From Pasteurella oralis (GTDB lineage: Bacteria; Pseudomonadota; Gammaproteobacteria; Enterobacterales; Pasteurellaceae), in NCBI RefSeq assembly GCF_002850605.1, contig NZ_NXGB01000006.1, positions 1-64,000 on the forward strand: DNA of 64,000 nt, read 5' to 3'. The notes beneath the pieces are model-generated. The model did not search any database. It worked only from the letters and a program-made list of their open reading frames with translations, and was not told the origin of the DNA. How positions within the stretch are numbered: position 1 is the stretch's first letter; each line of letters opens with the position of its first letter. This document shows positions 41,275-51,917 of the stretch, piece by piece. A program made the position numbers and the translations under genes.

Positions 41275-44046
41275 TTAAGGTTTTAACGTCGCTTGGAAAC
41301 GTGCAGATGGATGTAAGATCTTTTGTGCGATATTATCAATTTTAGCTTTATGTGAAAGCTGTTCTAATTGTTGATAAAGATAGATTCCTTCCGTACTATT
41401 CGTGTGCCAAAAACTTTGTTCAATAATTGCGGCAACTGAAACTAAAGAGTCAAATTGTTGCTTAATTTGTGTGTGCTTCTCATTCACTTTCTTTTGTAAT
41501 AATGATGATTCGACACCATGGCGCATAACCTCATCTAAGATTTGGTGAGTTTGAGCAGTAAGTTCTTGTACCCGTTCTGGCGCACAACTAAACTCAATTT
41601 TTCCCTCTAAATAAGCTTGCTCTTTATCTTGCCCAAACCAGCTATTTACAGCATAAATGCCAGAGGATTGTTCGCGTAAGGCAAGACGAAGTTTTTCTTG
41701 CAAAATATCACCTAATAAATCTAATTGATATTGCAATTCAGGTTGCCATTGGTTTTGAGCGCTGAGATAAATTTCGACTTCTGCACGAGGTTCCTCTAAG
41801 CCACGCATCACAAAGGGTTTACTCGGTGTGTTTGGCGAAACATCATAAGCTTGGCGCACTTGAGTATTCACAGGGATAGAAGCTAAGTATTTTTTAGCCA
41901 ATGTTTCTGCTTGTTTCTGACTAATATCACCAATAATAAAGTAAGTAAAATCAGTTTTTCCTAGCACTGCCTGACGATAGAATTCTGTGAGTTGCTGTGC
42001 TGAAAAGGACAATAATTCTTTACGGTTTGGACTGTAAACGGTCGTAATATTGGGATAACGTAATGCAGAAACGTTTTGTATAAACCCCGTTTCTTTGTCT
42101 ACTTGGCGGAAGTAATCTATTGTTTCTTTCTTATAGCGTTCAAGGGCTTGTTCAGATACTGCTGTGCCTTGTAGTTTTAATCGAAACAATTTCAATAAAT
42201 CATCAAGCTGATCTGTTTTTCCTACTGCTGTAAATCCTTGTTTGTAATCATCTACAATTGTTGCTAAGGCAATTGGGCTTTGACTAAATAATTGGTTAAT
42301 ATCAGAGAGTGTTAGACTACCTACACCAGAATCGTCAGTTAAAGTGACCGCAGTTTTGAATAGATGGTAGTCTTTAGGTGCAACAGAGCGTAATCCTCCA
42401 CTTGTAATCGCTTTAAAATAGACTTGGTTCGGGGTTTTATCGCTGTAGTGATAAATCAATTTGCTGCCATTCGCTAATTGATATTCTGTAATATCACCTT
42501 TTTGCCAATATTTCTGTTTTTTGACTTCACCACTTGCGATATCTATTACTGGCATTTCTACTTTTTGTTTTTGTTGTGTCCAGCTATGTTGTGGTGTGGT
42601 AATGGTTTGTTGCCACATTTTTTCGACATCACTTTGTTTTAGCGACAATGTTGTTGCTGGATAAGGCTGAGTGATTAACAGTAATTTCGCTTTGATATCT
42701 AATAATTGTTTAAAGTGTTGATTAATATCATTTAGCGTAATTTCTTTTAAAAAGCGTTGATTAAGACGATAACGATCTTCAATGCTAATAACGATTTGAT
42801 TATTCGCGGCCGATACAATGAGATCATCTGCAATTTTTAAACTACCTGATTTGATCGTCCGTTGTTTTTCATTGAGTTTAACTAAACGAGAGATTTCTTG
42901 CTGGAATTCTTGCTCAGAGAAACCATGCTGCTTAATCTCGGCGATAAATGAAAATAAGGATTGTGTTACTTTTTGATAGTCAGTATCAAATAATTGTAAT
43001 AAGAAAATGTTTTGTAAGGTTTCTTTACCTAAATGTGTACGGTAGAAATTGGCGGATTCTATTTTTTGATTTTCTACTTGTTCCCATGTTTGTAAACGTA
43101 AGTTAGTCAAACGAATTAGAATTTGTTGAATTAAGTCTTGTTTATAGGACGCAAGTGTATTTTTTTCTTTGAATTCTTCAAAAAAACTGAATTCAATTGT
43201 GGGAATGTTTGTGCCTTTTTCTGAAATACTGGCAAGGCGCCACTGATTTACTAATGGAATAGAAAAATCAATTTTCTGTAATGGTGTTCTACTGATTGGA
43301 TTAGCAATATTCAGTTGCTCTTTTAATTGTGTTGTGACTTCTTGTGGGTTAATATCACCAACAATAATGACAGACATATTATCTGGACGATACCATTTAT
43401 GATAAAAATTGGCGACACGTTGTCTGGAGATATTGCGGATAATATTCATATCGCCAATTGGATCACGTAAAACATAACGAGAGCCAGCCATTTCGACAGC
43501 ACTTTTTTTATCACCCAAACGTAGCATCGGGCTTAAACGACGGCGCCATTCTTCCTGCACAATACCACGTTCATTATCTAAATCTTTTTGCAAGATAGTT
43601 AAATTGTGCATCCATTCATTTAACACATCGAAAGCTAATACAAGACTTTGATTGTCATTTTTATCTAAATTCAAAGTATAAACAGTATTCTCAAAATCAG
43701 TGAACGCATTGATATCACGGGCAAATTTCATGCCTAATTTTTCAAGCGCATTAATAATTTGATTCTCGGGGAATTTTTTTGAACCATTAAATGCCATATG
43801 CTCAACTAAATGGGCAATGCCTTTTTGGTCATCATCTTCATGCATAGAACCTGCATTTACCACGAGGCGAATATAAACTCGCTTAGCAGGCTCAGTATTT
43901 TGCATGACATAATAGGTTAAACCATTTTCTAGTTTGCCATGTTGAACATTGCGATCAAAAGGCAGCTGTTCAGAATGAGTTTGAGTTGTAGAGTGACAAG
44001 CAAATAGAAACAAAAATGCACTTAAAAGTGCGGTCAGTTTTTTCAT
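41275..44046 (-). CDS. PqqL-like M16 zinc protease, predicted lipoprotein
   Basis: A 923-residue two-half M16 (pitrilysin-type) peptidase. The inverted zinc motif is HLVEH (H79, E82, H83) and the distal zinc ligand fits E159 (DNERGIV). The second half is the non-catalytic M16 repeat. The N-terminus has a lipoprotein signal with FLFAC, giving lipidated C17; E. coli PqqL is instead soluble in the periplasm. Downstream of a TonB receptor by 83 bases, as in E. coli yddB-pqqL and the H. influenzae HI1368/HI1369 pair. Such pairs import an iron-bearing protein fragment and cleave it. Substrate unknown. Confidence 0.88.
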   Translation of the reverse strand: MKKLTALLSAFLFLFACHSTTQTHSEQLPFDRNVQHGKLENGLTYYVMQNTEPAKRVYIRLVVNAGSMHEDDDQKGIAHLVEHMAFNGSKKFPENQIINALEKLGMKFARDINAFTDFENTVYTLNLDKNDNQSLVLAFDVLNEWMHNLTILQKDLDNERGIVQEEWRRRLSPMLRLGDKKSAVEMAGSRYVLRDPIGDMNIIRNISRQRVANFYHKWYRPDNMSVIIVGDINPQEVTTQLKEQLNIANPISRTPLQKIDFSIPLVNQWRLASISEKGTNIPTIEFSFFEEFKEKNTLASYKQDLIQQILIRLTNLRLQTWEQVENQKIESANFYRTHLGKETLQNIFLLQLFDTDYQKVTQSLFSFIAEIKQHGFSEQEFQQEISRLVKLNEKQRTIKSGSLKIADDLIVSAANNQIVISIEDRYRLNQRFLKEITLNDINQHFKQLLDIKAKLLLITQPYPATTLSLKQSDVEKMWQQTITTPQHSWTQQKQKVEMPVIDIASGEVKKQKYWQKGDITEYQLANGSKLIYHYSDKTPNQVYFKAITSGGLRSVAPKDYHLFKTAVTLTDDSGVGSLTLSDINQLFSQSPIALATIVDDYKQGFTAVGKTDQLDDLLKLFRLKLQGTAVSEQALERYKKETIDYFRQVDKETGFIQNVSALRYPNITTVYSPNRKELLSFSAQQLTEFYRQAVLGKTDFTYFIIGDISQKQAETLAKKYLASIPVNTQVRQAYDVSPNTPSKPFVMRGLEEPRAEVEIYLSAQNQWQPELQYQLDLLGDILQEKLRLALREQSSGIYAVNSWFGQDKEQAYLEGKIEFSCAPERVQELTAQTHQILDEVMRHGVESSLLQKKVNEKHTQIKQQFDSLVSVAAIIEQSFWHTNSTEGIYLYQQLEQLSHKAKIDNIAQKILHPSARFQATLKP
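44027..44035 (+). repeat. Uptake signal inside the protease signal-peptide codons
   Basis: AAGTGCGGT encodes part of the KLTALL segment of the signal peptide. Together with the adjacent GCACTTAAAAGTGC palindrome it can form a hairpin near the 5' end of the mRNA. Confidence 0.8.
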
Positions 44047-44075
44047 TATTTTTTTACCTAGTATAGGATCAACAA

Positions 44076-44107
44076 AATCTACGTATTATTAACATAACAC
44101 GTAGATT
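44076..44107 (-). terminator. Hairpin between receptor and protease genes
   Basis: AATCTACGT and ACGTAGATT flank a 14-base loop. On the minus strand TTTTG follows. A possible partial terminator that would lower protease expression relative to the receptor. Confidence 0.5.
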
Positions 44108-44129
44108 CTTTTAGTTAGACAATGATTAA

Positions 44130-46550
44130 TTAAAATTCATAACCCACTTCAAGCCAGAACTCACGACCTGGGGTGTAGATGCTATATTCAGATGTACTCG
44201 AAATTGAAACAGAGCGAATTTTTCGTGTTTGATTTAAGACATTCAGAATATCAGCTTGAACATAGACATTATGTTTTCCCGCAAAGTTAGGTTGCCAGCG
44301 GATGCTTGAGTCCCATTGTGTATGTGTGCCGTAGTCAAAAGTACGGAAACGCGGAATACCATCGGGATGGTTTATATCAAGTTCATCATACCCTTTAATC
44401 GGTGCTTTAATATACACTTTATTTGACCAAGTTAAATCCCAATTAGGCATAGCCATATCAAGACCTAAACGAGCGATCCAATCTTCTGTATTAGAATTCA
44501 CTTTTTGTTGCATGGTTTTACGATCCATTAAACGACCATCTAAATAAACGGGATCATTCGGGTTGAGTGAATTCGCTAAGTCAGCTCGTTTTGTTTTTAA
44601 CCAATCGAATCCAAGTGACGCATTCCAGTAAGTTTTACCTAATTGCCAAGGTTCAATATTATTGATTTGGATAGTGTGAATATCTACTTTATAATTATTT
44701 GCGTTACTATAATATTTCGCATATTCAGGACGACCGATCTTATTGATTTGTTTACGTTTTAAGATTATGCGATTTTTATTTTCACGGTGGATATAGCCTA
44801 ATTTAAATAACAAGTTACGATATTCTTGTTCAAAGCTTAGGCTCAATTCGTCTGCATAAGGCGTTTTTAAACGACCAGATAATTGGAAATCACGAATATT
44901 AGTCGTATCTCGATTAATTTTTAAAATTTCATTAGTCAATTTCAGTGACGCAAAAGAACGTCCATAATAGCGGTTTAAACCTAAACTTAAACGCGTTTCC
45001 TCTAGTGGTTTAAATCTTACAACAAAACGGGGAGCAATATTATTATTTTTTAAATAATCATCACGCTCAAATCGAATACCTGGGCGTAATTCAAGTTTTT
45101 TCCAGCTAATTAAGTCTTCAGCATATAAAGCAACATTCTGGTAACGCGTTTTTGCACTCCCTTTTGGTGTCACACTAGTTGAGAACCAAAGAATATCAGG
45201 CTTTCCTAATTCTGCTTGACCTATTCTAGAATAGACATCTTTAGGGCGATAGAATTTATATCGCGTAAATTGATAAATTCCGCCTAATGAAATAGAGTGT
45301 GTGAATGGGCCTAAATCAAATGGTTCGAAGGCATATTCAGTAGAATAATGGAGATTCTGTTGTGTTAGTTGACTATCCCCATAGCCCCCTTTTTCATAAT
45401 CATATAATACATCGTAGTTCTGATCCATCACACTTACTATATCTACATGATTAGAACTGGAATGGCGTTTATCTTTAAAATGATCATAGGCTAACGTATT
45501 TGTCCAAACACCTGAATTAAACGTACGAATCCAAGCTAATGTTGTACCAAATGCTTTATGATAGTCAGAGACGTTACTATTCAAGTTTGTTTGAGAATAT
45601 TTTTCTTCACGATAATTTGAATAACGAGTACTCAGCTCTAAACGATTATTATCGTTAATTGTCCAGTTAAAATTTAAAAGAGCATTATCAGAATCACGAG
45701 TATGTGCTTGTTGGTGTAATTGTGCTTCCGTAGAGAAGCCAATGAGACGATATTGATCAATACGTGAGGTACGGCGACTTAATCCAAATACTAATCCTAA
45801 GTTGTCCGTCAATCCTTTTTCAGTAACAAGACTAAAGTTATGTTTTGCGTACTTAGGTTGTAAATCAGTTGCACCATCTAATCCTGGTCTGACTTTATTT
45901 AACACTTTTTTTGAGTCGCCATGTTCTACAAATTTTCCCCATGAGGAATTGGTTGTACGATATTTTAATTTAATACCATCTTTACCACTGTATTGTTTTG
46001 TTTTAGCAATGACAGCGCCACCAGTAAATCCGCCAAGGCTAGCAGAAACATTACTGTCTTGTACTTCAACTTTAGATAACATATTCGCATCAAAGAAATA
46101 AGCTTGTGTATGTGAAATACCAGGTAAAGTTTGCATTGCCCCATCAAATAATTCACTTTCAATTGTTAAATCATTATTGACGTTAACATTATCTACAAAG
46201 TAAGCAGTTTGATTAGCATCTGCTCCATTAATTGAAATATTTTCTGGTTTAATTTCGCCACGCTGTAATCCATTTTGATCGCTATTTTCATAACGCACAT
46301 GCGGATTCGAGCGTAAATAATCAGTAATATTGCCATTAGTGACAGGTATTTTTTTCATGTCATCCTGAGTCACACTTTGTGTTGATGTCATTGATTTATT
46401 TTGATCACCATACACAACGATTTCAGTTAGCATATTGCTTTTTTCTTGATTCTCTTCTTTTGCATCCGTTTTTGCATAAACAGGTGTGATAGCGGCACAG
46501 ACCAAAATTGCAATAAGCCCTTTCTTAAATGTTTTTAATTGAGGTTCCAT
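44130..46550 (-). CDS. TonB-dependent outer-membrane receptor
   Basis: An 806-residue TonB-dependent receptor. It has a signal peptide (about 1-26), a TonB-box-like TEIVVYG (42-48), a plug domain (about 55-175) containing the usual [15 protein letters not shown] segment, and a 22-strand barrel ending in the aromatic EVGYEF terminus. A near-perfect Fur box lies 33 bases before the ATG, so it is expected to be iron-repressed. Followed by the M16 protease gene. The substrate is not visible; it is not a recognisable heme, transferrin or lactoferrin receptor. Confidence 0.9.
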   Translation of the reverse strand: MEPQLKTFKKGLIAILVCAAITPVYAKTDAKEENQEKSNMLTEIVVYGDQNKSMTSTQSVTQDDMKKIPVTNGNITDYLRSNPHVRYENSDQNGLQRGEIKPENISINGADANQTAYFVDNVNVNNDLTIESELFDGAMQTLPGISHTQAYFFDANMLSKVEVQDSNVSASLGGFTGGAVIAKTKQYSGKDGIKLKYRTTNSSWGKFVEHGDSKKVLNKVRPGLDGATDLQPKYAKHNFSLVTEKGLTDNLGLVFGLSRRTSRIDQYRLIGFSTEAQLHQQAHTRDSDNALLNFNWTINDNNRLELSTRYSNYREEKYSQTNLNSNVSDYHKAFGTTLAWIRTFNSGVWTNTLAYDHFKDKRHSSSNHVDIVSVMDQNYDVLYDYEKGGYGDSQLTQQNLHYSTEYAFEPFDLGPFTHSISLGGIYQFTRYKFYRPKDVYSRIGQAELGKPDILWFSTSVTPKGSAKTRYQNVALYAEDLISWKKLELRPGIRFERDDYLKNNNIAPRFVVRFKPLEETRLSLGLNRYYGRSFASLKLTNEILKINRDTTNIRDFQLSGRLKTPYADELSLSFEQEYRNLLFKLGYIHRENKNRIILKRKQINKIGRPEYAKYYSNANNYKVDIHTIQINNIEPWQLGKTYWNASLGFDWLKTKRADLANSLNPNDPVYLDGRLMDRKTMQQKVNSNTEDWIARLGLDMAMPNWDLTWSNKVYIKAPIKGYDELDINHPDGIPRFRTFDYGTHTQWDSSIRWQPNFAGKHNVYVQADILNVLNQTRKIRSVSISSTSEYSIYTPGREFWLEVGYEF

Positions 46551-46582
46551 TTTTTTTCTTCTCTTTTTTTATTTGCTAAAAT

Positions 46583-46597
46583 TGATAACAATTATCA
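46583..46597. promoter_or_regulatory. Fur box of the receptor gene
   Basis: TGATAACAATTATCA matches 14 of 15 positions of the 7-1-7 Fur consensus TGATAATNATTATCA and extends as a longer AATTGATAA/TTATCAATT palindrome (46580-46600). Confidence 0.85.
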
Positions 46598-46795
46598 ATT
46601 CTATTTTTATTTTGGCTTTTTTGTAAAGAGAAAAATGAATAAAAATGTAACAAATTGATCAAAAATTCTTCTTTGACAAAATTTTTAAAAAATTGACCGC
46701 ACTTTATGCTTGTAAAACAATGAAAAGTCTTCTGCGCTATTTGTGGATTATGATATGCTTTGGCACAATTTTTAGATGAAAAAAGAGTATTTTAT

Positions 46796-47479
46796 ATGCA
46801 AAAAAATATTGTGATTACAGTGGATGGTCCAAGTGGTGCTGGTAAGGGTACGCTATGTTATGCATTGGCAGAGAAGTTGGGCTTTGCGCTGTTAGATAGT
46901 GGGGCAATTTATCGTGTTACGGCACTGGCTGCGTTGAAAAAGAGAGTGGTATTAGATAGTGAAAATACTTTAGCTGAATTAGCGAGAAAACTGGATGTTC
47001 AGTTCTTACCACAGGATGGTGAAGTAAAAATTATTTTGAATGATGAAAATGTGAGTGCTCAAATTCGTACTCAAGAAGTGGCTGAAGCAGCTTCTAAAAT
47101 TGCCGTTTTCCCCCAAGTGCGAGCAGCGCTGCTACAACTTCAACAGGATTTTTCTACTGCAAAAGGGCTAATCGCAGATGGACGTGATATGGGGACCGTT
47201 GTTTTTCCACAAGCGCAAGTAAAACTGTTTTTAGATGCAAGTGCAGAAGAAAGGGCAAAAAGACGTTATAAACAGTTGCAAAATAAAGGGATTAGTGGTA
47301 ACTTTGACCAGATTTTAGCCGAGATAAAAGAGCGTGACTTTCGAGATAGAAATCGCGCGGTTGCGCCCCTCAAACCTGCTGAAGATGCTTTATTGTTGGA
47401 CAGCACAACATTAACGATTGATGAAGTTATTCAACAAGCCTTAAATTATATTCAGCAACGTCTTGATATTAAAGCTTAA
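46796..47479 (+). CDS. cmk: Cytidylate kinase
   Basis: A 227-residue CMP/dCMP kinase. The P-loop is [11 protein letters not shown] (about 9-19), with the CMP-binding DSGAIYR and [11 protein letters not shown] motifs and the NMP-binding insert typical of long bacterial Cmk. The start is the ATG at 46796, where similarity begins; the upstream extension of 12 codons is not conserved in character. An uptake signal lies at 46696-46704. It is followed by rpsA as in E. coli. Confidence 0.95.
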   Translation: MQKNIVITVDGPSGAGKGTLCYALAEKLGFALLDSGAIYRVTALAALKKRVVLDSENTLAELARKLDVQFLPQDGEVKIILNDENVSAQIRTQEVAEAASKIAVFPQVRAALLQLQQDFSTAKGLIADGRDMGTVVFPQAQVKLFLDASAEERAKRRYKQLQNKGISGNFDQILAEIKERDFRDRNRAVAPLKPAEDALLLDSTTLTIDEVIQQALNYIQQRLDIKA

Positions 47480-47499
47480 ATTGTTTTTTACCGTTTATT

Positions 47500-47560
47500 C
47501 AAGGAAGGATGAACATGTATTTTCAACCCCACATTCAACGGATTTTGGAGTGGACGTTAT
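47500..47560 (+). promoter_or_regulatory. rpsA leader with repeated GGA motifs
   Basis: The 105-base gap before rpsA has no Shine-Dalgarno at the rpsA ATG but contains five GGA triplets between about 47503 and 47552. In E. coli the rpsA leader lacks a canonical Shine-Dalgarno and presents GGA in hairpin loops for S1 binding and autogenous control. A 27-codon frame starting at 47509 or 47515 runs across the rpsA start; it is probably not a gene. Confidence 0.5.
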
Positions 47561-47584
47561 TATATTTTAAATTGAAGATTAATT

Positions 47585-49234
47585 ATGACTGAATCTTTTG
47601 CTCAACTATTTGAAGAATCATTAAAAGAACTTGAAACCCGTCAAGGTTCTATCGTTAGCGGTACTGTTGTTGCTATTCAAAAAGGCTTTGTGCTTGTTGA
47701 CGCTGGTTTAAAATCTGAATCAGCAATCCCTGTTGAAGAATTCTTAAACGCACAAGGCGAATTAGAAGTTCAAGTTGGTGATGTAGTTAATGTTGCGTTA
47801 GACGCTGTTGAAGATGGTTTCGGTGAAACCAAACTTTCTCGTGAAAAAGCCGTTCGTCACGAATCTTGGATTGAATTAGAAAAAGCATACGAAGAACAGG
47901 CAACTGTTATCGGTTTAATCAACGGTAAAGTGAAAGGTGGTTTCACAGTTGAGTTAAACGGTGTTCGTGCATTCTTACCAGGTTCATTAGTAGATACTCG
48001 CCCAGTTCGCGAAACACTACACTTAGAAGGTAAAGAATTAGAGTTTAAAGTGATTAAACTTGACCAAAAACGTAACAATGTTGTTGTTTCTCGTCGTGCT
48101 GTAATTGAATCAGAAAACAGCCAAGAACGTGAACAAGTTCTTGAAACCTTACAAGAGGGTTCTGAAGTTAAAGGTATTGTTAAGAATTTAACTGACTACG
48201 GTGCATTCGTAGATTTAGGTGGCGTTGACGGTTTATTACATATCACAGATATGGCTTGGAAACGTGTTAAACACCCAAGTGAAATCGTGAATGTTGGTGA
48301 TGAAATCACAGTTAAAGTATTAAAATTTGATAAAGATCGTACTCGTGTATCTTTAGGCTTAAAACAATTAGGTCAAGATCCTTGGATTGCAATCGCTGAA
48401 AATCACCCAGTAAACAGCAAATTAACAGGTAAAGTAACTAACTTAACGGATTATGGTTGTTTTGTTGAAATTTTAGATGGCGTTGAAGGTTTAGTTCACG
48501 TATCTGAAATGGATTGGACAAACAAAAATATTCACCCATCTAAAGTGGTTAGCTTAGGTGATGTTGTTGAAGTCATGGTATTAGAAATTGATGAAGAACG
48601 TCGTCGTATTTCTTTAGGCTTAAAACAATGTAAACCTAACCCATGGTTGCAATTTGCTGAAACTCACAACAAAGGTGATAAAGTTGAAGGTAAAATTAAA
48701 TCAATCACTGATTTCGGTATCTTCATCGGCCTTGAAGGTGGTATCGACGGTTTAGTTCACTTATCTGATATTTCTTGGAATGTATCTGGTGAGGAAGCAG
48801 TGCGTAACTACAAGAAAGGTGACGAAGTTGCAGCAGTCGTTTTACAAGTTGATGCAGTAAAAGAGCGTATCTCTTTAGGTATCAAACAACTGGAAGAAGA
48901 TCCATTCAACAACTTTGTTGCAGTCAACAAAAAAGGTGCAGTATTAAGCGCTACAGTTGTTGAAGCTGATGCAAAAGGTGCAAAAGTTGAATTAGAGGGC
49001 GGTGTTGAAGGTTATATCCGTGCTGCTGATTTAACTAATGAAGTCAATGCGGGTGATGTTGTTGAAGCAAAATACACTGGTGTTGATCGTAAAGCACGTA
49101 TTGTTCATTTATCTGTACGTGCAAAAGACCAAGCTGAAGAAGCTGCAGCAGTTGCGACTGTGAATAACAAGCAAGAAGAAGTTGCTATTCCAAATGCAAT
49201 GGCTGAAGCATTCAAAGCAGCTAAAGGTGAATAA
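47585..49234 (+). CDS. rpsA: 30S ribosomal protein S1
   Basis: The 549-residue S1 protein with six S1/OB repeats (about 20-85, 105-170, 190-260, 277-345, 364-432 and 450-515). Repeats 3 to 6 carry the [17 protein letters not shown]-type RNA-binding pattern. It holds mRNA on the 30S platform. The length is near the 557 residues of E. coli. It lies between cmk and ihfB, as in E. coli. A stem just after the stop (GGCTAGCGTGAA and TTCACGCTAGC) probably ends most transcripts. Confidence 0.97.
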   Translation: MTESFAQLFEESLKELETRQGSIVSGTVVAIQKGFVLVDAGLKSESAIPVEEFLNAQGELEVQVGDVVNVALDAVEDGFGETKLSREKAVRHESWIELEKAYEEQATVIGLINGKVKGGFTVELNGVRAFLPGSLVDTRPVRETLHLEGKELEFKVIKLDQKRNNVVVSRRAVIESENSQEREQVLETLQEGSEVKGIVKNLTDYGAFVDLGGVDGLLHITDMAWKRVKHPSEIVNVGDEITVKVLKFDKDRTRVSLGLKQLGQDPWIAIAENHPVNSKLTGKVTNLTDYGCFVEILDGVEGLVHVSEMDWTNKNIHPSKVVSLGDVVEVMVLEIDEERRRISLGLKQCKPNPWLQFAETHNKGDKVEGKIKSITDFGIFIGLEGGIDGLVHLSDISWNVSGEEAVRNYKKGDEVAAVVLQVDAVKERISLGIKQLEEDPFNNFVAVNKKGAVLSATVVEADAKGAKVELEGGVEGYIRAADLTNEVNAGDVVEAKYTGVDRKARIVHLSVRAKDQAEEAAAVATVNNKQEEVAIPNAMAEAFKAAKGE

Positions 49235-49255
49235 TTAAGTTTCCCTTGTAAAAGT

Positions 49256-49289
49256 ATGGCTAGCGTGAATTGTTCACGCTAGCTTTATA
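49256..49289 (+). terminator. Hairpin after rpsA
   Basis: GCTAGCGTGAA pairs with TTCACGCTAGC around a short loop, 25 bases past the rpsA stop. The downstream T-run is short, so partial readthrough to ihfB is likely. Confidence 0.65.
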
Positions 49290-49309
49290 TATTAAGTTAG
49301 GAGAAAATT

Positions 49310-49594
49310 ATGACTAAATCAGAGCTTATTGAGCGTTTAGTTCAAAAAAATCATTCAATTGCTGCAAAAGACGTTGAAAATGCAGTAAAAGAAATTTTGG
49401 ACCAAATGTCATTCGCCTTAGAAAACGGTAAGCGTATTGAAGTGAGAGGATTTGGTAGTTTCTCTTTGCATTATCGTCAACCTCGTTTAGGACGTAATCC
49501 TAAAACAGGTGAACAAGTGAAATTAGACGCAAAATCTGTACCGCACTTTAAAGCTGGTAAAGAGCTGAGAGAGCGTGTTGATATTTACGCATAA
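49310..49594 (+). CDS. ihfB: Integration host factor subunit beta
   Basis: A 94-residue DNA-bending protein of the HU/IHF family, which pairs with IHF-alpha. The beta-arm motif [10 protein letters not shown] (about 61-70) is present with the conserved proline, and the opening [10 protein letters not shown] matches E. coli IhfB. TTAGGAGA before the ATG is a strong ribosome binding site. It lies downstream of rpsA in the conserved order. An uptake signal sits within its 3' end (49540-49548). Confidence 0.96.
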   Translation: MTKSELIERLVQKNHSIAAKDVENAVKEILDQMSFALENGKRIEVRGFGSFSLHYRQPRLGRNPKTGEQVKLDAKSVPHFKAGKELRERVDIYA

Positions 49595-49689
49595 TTTCAA
49601 CTAACTTTATATAACGACACCTTAAAGTGTCGTTTTTTGTATTTATTTTTGGCATAATGAGAAAGCTCATTTTTGTCGGGAGATAGTTG

Positions 49690-49986
49690 ATGATTAAATA
49701 TATTTTAGGATTAGTACTTGTACTTGCCATTGTACTTGTTGGAGTCACTATTGGCGCGAATAATGACCAGATCATTAGTTTCAACTATATGGTAGCGCAA
49801 AGTGAATTCCGTTTATCAACTTTAGTTGCGATTTTATTTGGTTTAGGCTTAATTTTAGGTTGGTTAATTAGCGCTATCTTTTATATCAAATTAAAATTGA
49901 AAAACATGTCATTAACTCGTCAAATTAAACGTCAAACTTTACAAATTAATGAATTAACCACAGCTCGAGATAAGGCTATTAAATAA
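49690..49986 (+). CDS. lapA: LPS assembly protein A
   Basis: A 98-residue inner-membrane protein (DUF1049 family) with two membrane segments (about 3-20 and 41-66) and a basic cytoplasmic coiled tail. The start is the ATG at 49690, after CGGGAGATA; a TTG codon directly before it is less likely. It is one base from lapB, in the order lapA-lapB-pyrF-yciH of E. coli. LapA cooperates with LapB in controlling LpxC and LPS synthesis. Confidence 0.93.
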   Translation: MIKYILGLVLVLAIVLVGVTIGANNDQIISFNYMVAQSEFRLSTLVAILFGLGLILGWLISAIFYIKLKLKNMSLTRQIKRQTLQINELTTARDKAIK

Positions 49987-51164
49987 TGCTCGAGTTACTC
50001 TTCCTACTTTTACCTATTGCGGCTGCTTATGGCTGGTATATGGGACATCGTAGTGCAAAAAAAGATCAGGAAGACATGACCAATAAACTCTCCCGTGATT
50101 ATGTCACGGGAGTAAATTTTCTTTTATCAAATCAACCAGATAAAGCGGTTGATTTGTTTCTTGATATCCTACAGAAGCAAGAAGCGGAAAACGAGATAGA
50201 TAGTGCTTCACAGTTTGAAGCAGAATTAACATTAGGTAATCTTTATCGTTCTCGAGGTGAAGTTGATCGCGCACTACGTATTCACCAAGCGCTAGATCGC
50301 AGTCCTGATTATACTTTTGAACAAAAACTGCTTGCTAAACAACAATTAGCAAAAGATTTTATGGCTGTTGGTTTTTATGATCGGGCGGAAACGCTCTATA
50401 TTATGTTAGTTGATGAACCTGATTTTGCCGAGAATGCGCTACAGCAATTGGCTGTGGTTTATCAAAAAACAAAAGAATGGAAAAAAGCGATTAATGTCGC
50501 TGAAAAGCTTGCTAAGATTTCGCCTCAACAAAATAATATTGAATTAGCACAATATTATTGTGAATATGCGCAGAGTTTATCTTCTGAGCATAAACAAAAG
50601 CCAAGAGTGTTATTAGAATCAGCTTTAAAAGTCGCGCCGAACTGTGTTCGTGCTTCTATTTTATTAGGTGAAAGTTTAGTTCAAGAAAAGCAATATCAGC
50701 AGGCTGTTGGCGTATTAGAAAATGTACTTGAACAAAACCCTGCTTATGTTGGAGAAGTTTTAGGCTTGTTGAAAGATTGTTATCATAAATTAAATCAATT
50801 AGAAAGTTTTGAGCTATTTTTGATTAAAGCGAGTCGTATTACTAAAAATAGTGCTGTAGAACTTGCCCTATCCGATCTTATTGAGGAAATGGATGGTAAA
50901 ATTGCTGCACAAGCAAAACTCTATCAACAGTTAAATCAGCATCCAACAACATTTTTATTTCATCGTTTTATTCAATATCAAATTACTGATGCAGAAGAAG
51001 GACGAGGAAAAGAAAGTCTCGTTTTGCTACATAAAATGGTAGGCGAACGTATTAGGCAGAACTTTGATTACCGTTGTGCTAATTGCGGTTATCAAACCCA
51101 CAAATTGGTATGGTGTTGTCCATCATGCCGTCATTGGGAAAGTATTAAGCCTATTGAAGATTAA
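49986..51164 (+). CDS. lapB: LPS assembly protein B (TPR and rubredoxin-like)
   Basis: A 392-residue protein with an N-terminal membrane anchor (about 1-18), a series of tetratricopeptide repeats (about 35-330) and a C-terminal rubredoxin-type metal site (CANCGYQT and CCPSC). In E. coli LapB (YciM) presents LpxC to FtsH for degradation and so limits LPS synthesis. Its ATG overlaps the lapA stop by one base (TAATG). pyrF follows after 40 bases. Confidence 0.95.
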   Translation: MLELLFLLLPIAAAYGWYMGHRSAKKDQEDMTNKLSRDYVTGVNFLLSNQPDKAVDLFLDILQKQEAENEIDSASQFEAELTLGNLYRSRGEVDRALRIHQALDRSPDYTFEQKLLAKQQLAKDFMAVGFYDRAETLYIMLVDEPDFAENALQQLAVVYQKTKEWKKAINVAEKLAKISPQQNNIELAQYYCEYAQSLSSEHKQKPRVLLESALKVAPNCVRASILLGESLVQEKQYQQAVGVLENVLEQNPAYVGEVLGLLKDCYHKLNQLESFELFLIKASRITKNSAVELALSDLIEEMDGKIAAQAKLYQQLNQHPTTFLFHRFIQYQITDAEEGRGKESLVLLHKMVGERIRQNFDYRCANCGYQTHKLVWCCPSCRHWESIKPIED

Positions 51165-51204
51165 CAAACGCAACATAATTAATTGAACACTGAGAGGGAA
51201 AATT

Positions 51205-51903
51205 ATGACGAATAAAGTTATTGTCGCGCTAGATTATGAAAAAGAAGCAGAAGCATTAGCGTTGGTTGATCAAATTGATCCGAGTTTATGCCGTTTAAAA
51301 GTGGGTAAAGAAATGTTTACTACACTTGGTACTAAATTTGTTAAAGCATTACATAATCGTAATTTTGATGTATTTCTTGATCTGAAATTTCATGATATTC
51401 CCAATACAGTTGCAAGAGCAGTACGTTCTGCGGCGGATTTAGGCGTGTGGATGGTAGATTTGCATGCAAGTGGCGGTTTGCGCATGATGGAAGAGGCGAA
51501 AAAAATTCTTGAACCTTATGGTAAGGATGCACCTATGCTGATTAGTGTCACAGTGCTGACGAGTATGGAAGATCTTGATTTACTCCAAATTGGTATTAAT
51601 GCTTCGCCGATGGAACAAGTGATCCGTTTAGCGAATTTAACACAACGTGCAGGATTAGATGGGGTAGTATGTTCACCACAAGAAGTTGAAATTTTACGTG
51701 CAAATTGTGGTAAAAATTTCAAATTGATTACACCGGGGATTCGTCCAATTGGTAGTGATTTTGGTGATCAACGTCGTGTGATGACCCCTGCAGGTGCAAT
51801 TCAAGCGGGCTCAGATTATTTGGTGATTGGTCGCCCAATCACACAAGCAGAAAATCCAGCCGAAATGCTTAAGGCAATTAATGCTTCATTACCAACAAAT
51901 TAG
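51205..51903 (+). CDS. pyrF: Orotidine 5'-phosphate decarboxylase
   Basis: A 232-residue enzyme for the last step of UMP synthesis. The catalytic Lys/Asp array is in [13 protein letters not shown] (about 57-69); [12 protein letters not shown] opens the barrel and the phosphate-binding TPGIRP (about 180) is present. GAGAGGG precedes the ATG. It lies in the lapAB-pyrF-yciH order of E. coli. Confidence 0.97.
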   Translation: MTNKVIVALDYEKEAEALALVDQIDPSLCRLKVGKEMFTTLGTKFVKALHNRNFDVFLDLKFHDIPNTVARAVRSAADLGVWMVDLHASGGLRMMEEAKKILEPYGKDAPMLISVTVLTSMEDLDLLQIGINASPMEQVIRLANLTQRAGLDGVVCSPQEVEILRANCGKNFKLITPGIRPIGSDFGDQRRVMTPAGAIQAGSDYLVIGRPITQAENPAEMLKAINASLPTN

Positions 51904-51917
51904 TGTGAATGTTAGTT

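Noticed and set aside
45802-46101. Antisense 99-codon frame in the receptor gene
   Set aside because: Shadow of the TonB-dependent receptor coding sequence.
47509-47592. 27-codon frame across the rpsA start
   Set aside because: More likely part of the S1-binding leader; listed under the leader finding and not as a gene.
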